Shown here one piece after another: positions 1 to 5,264 of a stretch of DNA of 7,984 nucleotides. Position numbers and translations under genes: made by a program. The notes under the pieces are model-generated. The model was not told the DNA's origin. It worked only from the letters and a program-made list of their open reading frames with translations, and ran no database searches. Source of the DNA: an uncultured Ruminococcus sp. (GTDB taxonomy: Bacteria; Bacillota; Clostridia; Oscillospirales; CAG-272); NCBI GenBank assembly GCA_902783705.1, contig CACZSA010000209.1:1-7984 (forward strand), given 5' to 3'. The stretch's first letter is position 1. The number at the start of each line of letters is the position of its first letter.

Positions 1-568
1 CGCGGGCTCCGGCATCTCCGGCGCGATCGAATTCACCGAATCCGCCGACGCGAAACGGCAGTTCGAGGTCAATTTCTTCGGCATGGCGAACGTGACGAAG
101 GCCGTCCTCGGACCGATGCGGAAGGCGGGCGGCGGGATGATCGTCAATATCTCCTCGGTCGCCGCGCCCGTCGCGATCCCGTTTCAGGCGTATTATTCCG
201 CCTCGAAGGCCGCGATCAACGCCTATTCCGCCGCGCTCGCGAACGAGGTCCGGCCCTTCGGCATTCACGTCACGGCGATCCAGCCGGGCGACATCCGAAC
301 GGGCTTCACCGCCGCGCGCGCAAAATCGGCTGTCGGAGACGACGTCTACGGGGGACGCATCTCCCGCTCCGTCTCGAAGATGGAACACGACGAGCAGACC
401 GGAATGGATCCCGCGAAGGCCGGGTCGTACATTGCGCGTCAGGCGCTCCGCTCATCCGTTCCTCCGGTCTCAACGATCGGCGCGGCGTACAAGGCGGTCG
501 TCGTGCTCGCGCGGATCCTGCCCGCTTCGCTTTTCAACCGGATCGTCGGATCCCTGTACGCGAAATAA
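1..568 (+). CDS. Short-chain dehydrogenase/reductase (SDR), 5' end outside window
   Basis: This is the C-terminal 188 residues of a classical SDR, an NAD(P)-dependent oxidoreductase with a Rossmann fold. The frame is open from base 2 and ends at TAA 566-568, so the gene begins upstream; the ATG at 83 is internal, because the family pattern continues before it. Numbering from the first visible residue, the NAG-type turn (AGSGISG) is at 1-7, the Asn of VNFFG at 24, and the catalytic Ser in NISSV at 51-52. The catalytic YxxxK pair is Y65/K69, and the QPGDIRT loop after beta-6 is at 94-100. The cofactor-binding GxxxGxG motif lies outside the window. The substrate cannot be told from these motifs. 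It ends 12 bases before a membrane-protein gene with its own GGAGG site, so the two are probably co-transcribed. The SDR assignment is firm; the specific function is unknown. Confidence 0.93.
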   Translation, partial: AGSGISGAIEFTESADAKRQFEVNFFGMANVTKAVLGPMRKAGGGMIVNISSVAAPVAIPFQAYYSASKAAINAYSAALANEVRPFGIHVTAIQPGDIRTGFTAARAKSAVGDDVYGGRISRSVSKMEHDEQTGMDPAKAGSYIARQALRSSVPPVSTIGAAYKAVVVLARILPASLFNRIVGSLYAK

Positions 569-580
569 ACGGAGGTTCCC

Positions 581-1231
581 ATGAAGCACGAACGACGCCG
601 GGCAGCCCTGAACATCGCCGTTCAGTTCTGCCTGATCGTGTTCACCGTTATCCCCCTCTCCGCCCTGCTCTTCTTCGTCGAGCGTCCGGACGAACCGGTC
701 CACTTCGAAGTATTCCGCTACTTCACCACGCTCTCGAACATCGCAGGCGCGCTCGCTGCCATCCCCTCTATTGCGGTCGCCGTCCGTGCGATCCGGGAAG
801 GCGATTATGCGATCCCGCGTCCGCTGATCCTCGCGCGGTTCCTCGCCACGTCGATGCTCACGCTCACGATGATGACGGTGCTGTGCTTTCTCGGCCCCCT
901 CTTCGGCTACGGCACCATGTTCACCGGGGCGAACTTCTGGTTCCACCTCGTGAATCCGGTCCTCTCGATCGCGGCGTTCATCTTTCTCGAGATGGACGGT
1001 CCGCTCTCCGTGAAGACCGCGCCGCTCGGGATCGTCCCCGCCGTGCTCTACGGCCTCGTCTACATCTATGAGGTCGTCTTCCGCGAAGGTTGGCCCGATT
1101 TCTACGGCTTCAACATCGGCGGACGCTGGCCCGTCACCGTCGTCGCGATGCTCTCGGCAAATCTGCTCCTCTCCGTTCTTCTCCTGCTTGCACGGGGAAA
1201 ACAAAGCGGAGTCGCGGAGAAAGGAGCGTAA
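581..1231 (+). CDS. Six-helix integral membrane protein, possibly Pr6Pr-like; function unknown
   Basis: The gene encodes 216 residues and starts at ATG 581, five bases after a GGAGG site (571-575). Hydrophobic stretches suggest six membrane helices at about 11-33, 47-70, 82-107, 119-136, 147-166 and 184-204. The N-terminus is basic (MKHERRR) and the tail short and polar, so both ends are probably cytoplasmic. Two segments look conserved from memory of similar small Firmicutes proteins: FRYFTTLSN near 45-53, at the start of helix 2, and FHLVNPVLS near 121-129, entering helix 4. This resembles the Pr6Pr family and, more distantly, FAR-17a/AIG1-like proteins, but I recognise it only by pattern and cannot name a substrate. 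There is no signal peptide distinct from helix 1. It follows the SDR gene closely and is separated from the aromatic operon by a promoter, so it is unlikely to belong to that pathway. Confidence 0.8.
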   Translation: MKHERRRAALNIAVQFCLIVFTVIPLSALLFFVERPDEPVHFEVFRYFTTLSNIAGALAAIPSIAVAVRAIREGDYAIPRPLILARFLATSMLTLTMMTVLCFLGPLFGYGTMFTGANFWFHLVNPVLSIAAFIFLEMDGPLSVKTAPLGIVPAVLYGLVYIYEVVFREGWPDFYGFNIGGRWPVTVVAMLSANLLLSVLLLLARGKQSGVAEKGA

Positions 1232-1275
1232 TTTGTGAAATTCTCCGAAAAACCGTCCGCGAGGAGTGCCTTGAC

Positions 1276-1294
1276 CGGAAAAATTTCCGATTTT
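1276..1294 (+). terminator. Weak candidate intrinsic terminator after the membrane-protein gene
   Basis: An inverted repeat, CGGAAA at 1276-1281 and TTTCCG at 1284-1289, is followed by ATTTT (1290-1294). The arms are only about five usable base pairs around a tight AT-rich loop, so the hairpin would be weak. Its position, about 45 bases past the membrane-protein stop and just before the pheA promoter, is where a terminator for the upstream unit would be expected. I see no gene in the rest of the 1232-1316 stretch. Confidence 0.3.
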
Positions 1295-1316
1295 CGCGTA
1301 GATCGGTGAAGCATCG

Positions 1317-1345
1317 TTGACAGAAATCCGCTTTTGTGCTATACT
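1317..1345 (+). promoter_or_regulatory. Sigma-70/sigma-A promoter of the aromatic operon
   Basis: A perfect -35 box TTGACA (1317-1322) is separated by 17 bases from TATACT (1340-1345). The -10 box is preceded by TGC (1337-1339), an extended -10 element. Transcription should start near 1351-1353, giving a leader RNA of about 240 bases before pheA. No convincing operator palindrome overlaps the boxes, which fits control by attenuation rather than by a repressor. A strong promoter is expected where a downstream attenuator sets the output. Confidence 0.9.
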
Positions 1346-1383
1346 GTAATAAAGCGAACGAGAAATCCGGAAAGGAGAGCGTC

Positions 1384-1464
1384 ATGAAAAATCGTCTCTA
1401 TTATACCGTGCGATTTTATTATTACGGACTCTCCACGGACCGGCAGTCTCGGATCGCACTGTAA
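1384..1464 (+). CDS. Tyr/Phe-rich attenuator leader peptide (26 aa)
   Basis: This short gene starts at ATG 1384, six bases after AGGAG (1373-1377), and stops at TAA 1462-1464. The first 16 residues are MKNRLYYTVRFYYYGL. Tyr occupies codons 6, 7, 12, 13 and 14 and Phe codon 11; there is no Trp. Six of 26 residues are therefore the end products of the operon, five of them in runs, far above chance. The gene begins about 32 bases after the expected transcription start and is followed by mutually exclusive RNA hairpins and a T-tailed terminator. The likely role is to measure charged tRNA-Tyr, and perhaps tRNA-Phe, by ribosome stalling rather than to make a functional peptide. Its TAT/TTT-rich stretch stands out against GC-rich neighbours. 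The leader role is inferred from context, which is strong. Confidence 0.88.
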   Translation: MKNRLYYTVRFYYYGLSTDRQSRIAL

Positions 1465-1479
1465 CCGTACATACAATGC

Positions 1480-1539
1480 GCCGCAGAACGCCGGAGAGGT
1501 CTTCTGCGGTTCTATTTTTCGATACGCGCGCAGAAGGCC
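1480..1539 (+). promoter_or_regulatory. Attenuator pairing arms 1-3 (pause hairpin or antiterminator)
   Basis: Three arms alternate in pairing. Arm 1 (1481-1488, CCGCAGAA) is the exact complement of arm 2 (1502-1509, TTCTGCGG), giving an 8-bp hairpin that can gain a further G-T pair at 1480/1510. Shifted by one base, arm 2 (1501-1508, CTTCTGCG) is the exact complement of arm 3 (1529-1536, CGCAGAAG). That 2:3 helix extends through 1498-1500 with 1537-1539 to 11 pairs, one of them G-U. Arm 3 is also the 5' arm of the terminator, so 2:3 and the terminator exclude each other. Forming 1:2 should permit termination; forming 2:3 should prevent it. This is the trp/phe-type attenuator layout, read directly from base complementarity; the switching is inferred. 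Confidence 0.85.
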
Positions 1540-1563
1540 GTAAATCCGTCTTCTGCGTTTTTT
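1529..1563 (+). terminator. Intrinsic terminator of the attenuator (arms 3:4)
   Basis: CGCAGAAG (1529-1536) pairs perfectly with CTTCTGCG (1550-1557), and G1537-T1549 and C1538-G1548 can extend the stem inward. The stem is immediately followed by TTTTTT (1558-1563). It lies after the leader peptide and 26 bases before pheA, inside the transcript, so it must be a regulated terminator rather than a gene-end terminator. Its 5' arm is shared with the competing antiterminator. Confidence 0.9.
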
Positions 1564-1589
1564 GTTGAAATCCAACGAAGGAGTTTGTC

Positions 1590-2693
1590 ATGAACGATCT
1601 CGATGAAGCCCGCCGAACCATCAACGAATGCGACCGTGAGATCGCCGGAGCCTTTGTCCGCCGGATGGAAGCCGTCCGACGCGTCGCCGCCTATAAAAAG
1701 GAGCGCGGCCTTCCGATCTACGATCCCGTCCGCGAGGAGGAGCTGATCCGGAAAAACAGCGCATTCGTGGAGGATCCGGAGCTGCAGGCGTATTACGTGA
1801 CCTTCCAGCGGAACACCATGGCGGTCTCCCGCGCCTACCAGCGAAAGCTGATCGAAGGCGTCCGCGCGGCGTTCTCCGGGATCCCCGGGGCGTTTGCGGA
1901 GGAGGCGGCGGCAGAGCTCTTCCCCGGCGGATCCCCGGTCCCCTTTCCGGATTTCGCGGCGGCGTACCGGGCGGCGGAGGCGGGAGAATGTGATTACGCG
2001 GTCCTCCCGGTCGAGAACAGCTTCGCCGGAGAGGTCGGGATCGTGTGCGACCTGATCTTCTCGGGTTCCCTCTATATCAACAGCATGCTCGATCTCGCCG
2101 TGACGCAGAATCTGCTGACCCTCCCGGGCGTCACCGTCGAGGAGATCAGAACCGTCGTGAGCCATCCGCAGGCGCTTGCCCAGTGCGCGGCGTTCCTCCG
2201 TTTCCACGGATTCGAGACGCGCGAGGCGGCGAACACCGCAATGGCGGCGCAGGCGGTCGCAGAGAGCGGTGATCCCACGGTCGCGGCAATCGGAACGGAG
2301 CGGGCGGCGGCGCTCTACGGGCTGAACGTCCTCGTCCCGCACATCAACGAAAGCGGGCTCAACACCACGCGCTTCGCGGTTCTCTCCCGCACGCCGAACG
2401 ACGCGCCGGGACGCGATGACGACAACTTCTTCCTCGTCTTCTCCGTGAAGAACGAAGCCGGATCCCTCGCCGAAGCGGTGAACATCATCGGGCGGCGGGG
2501 CTACAACATGCGCGGGCTGCACTCGCGGCCGCTCAAGACCCTGCCGTGGAACTACTATTTCTACGTCGAGGGCGAGGGCAACATCCGCTCGGAGAACGGC
2601 GAGGCCATGATGCGCGAGCTCGGCGCGGTCTGCGAACGGCTCAAGCTCGTCGGGACTTATCCCGCACGGCGGGGAAAGGAGGAGGAGCGATGA
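1590..2693 (+). CDS. pheA: Bifunctional chorismate mutase-prephenate dehydratase (P-protein)
   Basis: This 367-residue cytosolic enzyme converts chorismate to prephenate and then to phenylpyruvate, the Phe branch. The AroQ-type mutase domain is at about 1-90; D45, R48, E49, S80 and Q84 match E. coli P-protein D48, R51, E52, S84 and Q88. The dehydratase domain, about 92-267, has IPGAFAEEAA near 98, LPVENSFAGEV at 139-149, SHPQALAQC at 191-199 and NTTRF at 258-262, where T260 is the catalytic Thr. The C-terminal ACT domain, about 279-358, senses Phe. Its GALV motif reads GSLA (291-294) and its ESRP motif reads HSRP (311-314). Length and domain order are normal. The start is ATG 1590, six bases after AAGGAG (1578-1583). 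It is the first structural gene after the attenuator, and its stop overlaps the aroB start by ATGA. Confidence 0.97.
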   Translation: MNDLDEARRTINECDREIAGAFVRRMEAVRRVAAYKKERGLPIYDPVREEELIRKNSAFVEDPELQAYYVTFQRNTMAVSRAYQRKLIEGVRAAFSGIPGAFAEEAAAELFPGGSPVPFPDFAAAYRAAEAGECDYAVLPVENSFAGEVGIVCDLIFSGSLYINSMLDLAVTQNLLTLPGVTVEEIRTVVSHPQALAQCAAFLRFHGFETREAANTAMAAQAVAESGDPTVAAIGTERAAALYGLNVLVPHINESGLNTTRFAVLSRTPNDAPGRDDDNFFLVFSVKNEAGSLAEAVNIIGRRGYNMRGLHSRPLKTLPWNYYFYVEGEGNIRSENGEAMMRELGAVCERLKLVGTYPARRGKEEER

Positions 2694-3712
2694 AATCCCT
2701 TCGCGTGGAGCTCGGCGAGCGCTCCTATGACATTTTCCTCGAAGCGGGCATCCTCGGGCATGCCGGCGAGCTTCTCGATCTCGACCGCCGCGTCCTCATC
2801 GTCACCGACACGGGCGTTCCGGCGGACTATGCGCAAACGCTGGCGGATGCCTCGCTCGAGCCGTGCGTCGTGACGATCCGGGAGGGCGAGGGCTCGAAGA
2901 ATTTTGACACCTATATGACCCTGCTCGACGCGATGACGGAGCGGGGCTTCACCCGGCATGACTGCGTCGCGGCGGTCGGCGGCGGGGTCTGCGGCGATCT
3001 CGCGGGCTTCGCGGCGGCAACCTATATGCGCGGGATCGATTTCTACAACATCCCGACGACGGTCCTCTCGCAGGTCGACTCCTCCATCGGGGGCAAAACC
3101 GCGGTGGATTTCCACGGATACAAGAACATCGTCGGGGCGTTCTGGCAGCCGAAGCGCGTCCTCGCCGATCCGGAGGCCCTCGCGACCCTTCCCCCGCGGC
3201 AGATCGCGAACGGGCTCGCGGAGGCCGTGAAGATGGCGGCGACCTCGGACGCGGCGCTGTTCCGGCTGATCGAGGAGGCGGACGATCCGCTCGCCTGCCT
3301 GCCGGAGATCATCGAGCGGTCCCTTCGCATCAAGAAAGCCGTCGTCGAGGCGGACGAGCGCGAGGGCGGACTGCGGAAGATCCTCAATTTCGGACACACC
3401 CTCGGTCACGCGATCGAGAGCGCGGAATCCCCCCGTCTCCTGCACGGCGAATGCGTCGCGCTCGGGATGCTCCCGATGATGGCGGAGACGCCGCGCGGGA
3501 GGATGCGGGCGGTTCTCGAAAAACTCGGGCTCCCGACGGAATACCACGGCACCCCCGAAGCCATCGCGTCGGCCCTGACGCACGACAAGAAGGCCGCCGC
3601 GGACGGCATTGACGCGGTATTCGTCGACGCGATCGGCGAGGTTCGCGTGGAAAAGACCCCGATATCCGCGCTCATGGAGCGTTTCGGGACAGTTTACGGA
3701 GGTACGCGATGA
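2690..3712 (+). CDS. aroB: 3-dehydroquinate synthase
   Basis: The 340-residue enzyme turns DAHP into 3-dehydroquinate, step 2 of the shikimate pathway, using NAD+ and a divalent metal. The nucleotide-binding segment is GGGVCGDLAGF (97-107). TTVLSQVDSSIGGKTA (123-138) is the family signature. The metal ligands appear to be E178 (GLAEAVK), H236 (NFGHTLGH) and H252 (LHGECVALGM), with H240 the nearby active-site His; the 12-residue H240-H252 spacing matches the fungal enzyme. The start is ATG 2690, seven bases after AAAGGAGG (2675-2682). The frame stays open upstream to 2546, but that part lies inside pheA and has no family character. The ATGA overlap with pheA suggests translational coupling, and its own stop overlaps the aroC start in the same way. 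Length is typical or slightly short. Confidence 0.97.
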   Translation: MKSLRVELGERSYDIFLEAGILGHAGELLDLDRRVLIVTDTGVPADYAQTLADASLEPCVVTIREGEGSKNFDTYMTLLDAMTERGFTRHDCVAAVGGGVCGDLAGFAAATYMRGIDFYNIPTTVLSQVDSSIGGKTAVDFHGYKNIVGAFWQPKRVLADPEALATLPPRQIANGLAEAVKMAATSDAALFRLIEEADDPLACLPEIIERSLRIKKAVVEADEREGGLRKILNFGHTLGHAIESAESPRLLHGECVALGMLPMMAETPRGRMRAVLEKLGLPTEYHGTPEAIASALTHDKKAAADGIDAVFVDAIGEVRVEKTPISALMERFGTVYGGTR

Positions 3713-4809
3713 AGAACACATTCGGGTCCGCGCTCACGCTCACCCTCTTCGGCGAGAGCCATGGACCGATGACGGGCGTTGTGCTCGACGGTCTCTGCCC
3801 CGGGCTCCCGGTCGACGAGGATGCCATCCGGCATGAGCTCGATCTGCGGCGTCCGGCGGGGGCGATCTCCACATCGCGGCGGGAGACGGATGAATTCGTC
3901 CTCGCGAGCGGCGTTTGGGGCGGGCACACCACCGGAACCCCCCTTACGATCGTCATCCCGAACGCGGACACCAAGAGCGGCGATTACACCTGCGGTCCCG
4001 CGCGTCCGGGTCATGCCGATCTCACGGCGCACATCAAATACGAAGGCTTCGAGGATTACCGAGGCGGCGGACATTTCTCCGGGCGGCTGACGGCTCCTCT
4101 CGCGGCGGCGGGGGCAATCCTGCGCTGTGCGCTCATGTCGAAGGGCATCCGCGTCGGTACGCATATCGCCCGCCTCGCCGGGATCCCGGACAGGCCGTTC
4201 GGTGATCTGGAAGAAGACATTGCTGCTCTCGCAGACTCGTCTTTCCCCGTCCTTGATCCCGTGGCAGCGGAGGCGATGCGGTCCGCGATCGAAGCGGCGC
4301 GGGCGGACGGGGACAGCGTCGGCGGCGTGCTTGAAACCGTCGTCACGGGCCTGCCCGCCGGGCTCGGGGAACCCTGGTTCGACAGCGTGGAGAGCGAGCT
4401 TGCCCATGCGCTCTTCTCGATCCCCGCACTCAAGGGCGTGGAGTTCGGCGCGGGTTTCGCGATCTCCGACATGCTCGGCAGCGAGGCGAACGATTCCCCC
4501 GCGTACGCGCCGGACGGGACCGTTTCGTTTGCGTCAAACAACAACGGCGGCGTGAACGGCGGCATCACAAACGGCGCGCCCGTTCTCTTCCGCACAGCCA
4601 TCAAGCCCACCCCGACCATCGCAAAGCCGCAGAATACCGTCAATTTCCTCACCGGGGAGAATACGGTGATCGAAGGACGGGGACGCCACGATCCCGCCGT
4701 CGTGCACCGCGCAAGGGTCGCCGTGGACGCCATGACGCTCTTCGTTGCGGCGGATCTGCTGACCGTGCGGTACGGATGCGGATGGTTCCGCAAGGAGGAT
4801 GGAAAATGA
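3709..4809 (+). CDS. aroC: Chorismate synthase
   Basis: The 366-residue enzyme makes chorismate from EPSP, the last common step, and needs reduced FMN. Family signatures are in order: FGESHG (14-19), the Arg-rich RRPAGAISTSRRETDE (47-62), RPGHAD (99-104), YRGGGHFSGR (117-126), SNNNGGVNGGITNGAP (276-291) and GRHDP (325-329). H18 and H102 correspond to the two conserved active-site histidines. The third signature reads GRHDPAVVHRARV, where CVVPRAVP is more usual; this is a mild divergence without an obvious consequence. There is no NADPH-flavin reductase extension, so it is presumably monofunctional, with FMN reduced by another protein. ATG 3709 follows CGGAGG (3697-3702) by six bases and overlaps the aroB stop (ATGA); the 3' end overlaps aroQ in the same manner. 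Confidence 0.97.
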   Translation: MKNTFGSALTLTLFGESHGPMTGVVLDGLCPGLPVDEDAIRHELDLRRPAGAISTSRRETDEFVLASGVWGGHTTGTPLTIVIPNADTKSGDYTCGPARPGHADLTAHIKYEGFEDYRGGGHFSGRLTAPLAAAGAILRCALMSKGIRVGTHIARLAGIPDRPFGDLEEDIAALADSSFPVLDPVAAEAMRSAIEAARADGDSVGGVLETVVTGLPAGLGEPWFDSVESELAHALFSIPALKGVEFGAGFAISDMLGSEANDSPAYAPDGTVSFASNNNGGVNGGITNGAPVLFRTAIKPTPTIAKPQNTVNFLTGENTVIEGRGRHDPAVVHRARVAVDAMTLFVAADLLTVRYGCGWFRKEDGK

Positions 4810-5264
4810 AAAAGAAGATTCTGGTGCTGAACGGCCCGAACCTCAACATGCTCGGGATCCGGGAGCCGGAGATTTACGGACGGAAGACCTACCGCGACCT
4901 GGTCGATCGGATCGAGGAACACGCAAAAGCGCGCGGCGCGTTCGTCACGGTCTGCCAGTCGAACAGCGAGGCCGTTCTTGTGACAAAGATCCAGCGCGCA
5001 TACGGAATTTACGACGGGATCATCCTCAATCCGGCGGCGTACACGCACACGAGCGTCGCCCTGCTCGATGCGCTGAAGGCCGTCGGGATCCCCGCGGTCG
5101 AGGTCCACATCTCGGACGTCTCGGAGCGCGAGGACTTCCGTCAGGTGAGCTACGTCCGGCTCGCCGCAGTGAGAACGATCATGGGTCGGGGATTTGACGG
5201 ATATCTCGACGCGATGGATGTTCTCCTCGACGAGGTCCTCGCGGACAACGGAGGAAGAAAATGA
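4806..5264 (+). CDS. aroQ: Type II 3-dehydroquinate dehydratase
   Basis: The 152-residue type II dehydroquinase removes water from 3-dehydroquinate to give 3-dehydroshikimate, step 3 of the pathway. It is unrelated to the Schiff-base type I enzyme (AroD); the family is typically a dodecamer. The N-terminal LNGPNLNMLGIREPEIYG (8-25) carries the lid Arg R19 and the catalytic Tyr Y24. N75 and H81 lie in LNPAAYTHTS, H101 in VEVHISD, and R112 follows. These positions coincide with the M. tuberculosis enzyme's R19, Y24, N75, H81, H101 and R112. QSNSEA (51-56) replaces the common QSNHEG, a variation also found in mycobacteria. ATG 4806 is seven bases after CAAGGAGG (4791-4798). An in-frame ATG at 4776 exists, but the family starts at the MKKKILVLNG reading, so 4806 is preferred. 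ATGA overlaps occur at both ends. Confidence 0.97.
   Translation: MKKKILVLNGPNLNMLGIREPEIYGRKTYRDLVDRIEEHAKARGAFVTVCQSNSEAVLVTKIQRAYGIYDGIILNPAAYTHTSVALLDALKAVGIPAVEVHISDVSEREDFRQVSYVRLAAVRTIMGRGFDGYLDAMDVLLDEVLADNGGRK

Noticed and set aside
1215..1247. Inverted repeat CGGAGAA/TTCTCCG at the end of the membrane-protein gene
   Set aside because: It has a 19-base loop and is followed by A residues rather than T, so it is not a + strand terminator; no other role is evident.
1429..1498. Six-base complementarity CTCTCC (1429-1434) with GGAGAG (1493-1498)
   Set aside because: It could form a loop contact with the 1:2 hairpin, but six pairs over this distance in such a region may be chance, so it was not included in the switch model.
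1346..1589. T-box riboswitch as the control element
   Set aside because: No T-box bulge consensus (TGGNACCGCG-like) or stem I pattern was found, and a translated Tyr-rich leader with alternating arms explains the region better.
2546..2689. Upstream in-frame extension of aroB
   Set aside because: It is inside the pheA ACT-domain coding region in another frame. ATG 2690 has an ideal ribosome site and begins the family-typical sequence.
4776..4805. Upstream in-frame start for aroQ
   Set aside because: The added residues (MRMVPQGGWK) do not fit the family, and ATG 4806 has a strong Shine-Dalgarno and matches M. tuberculosis active-site numbering exactly.
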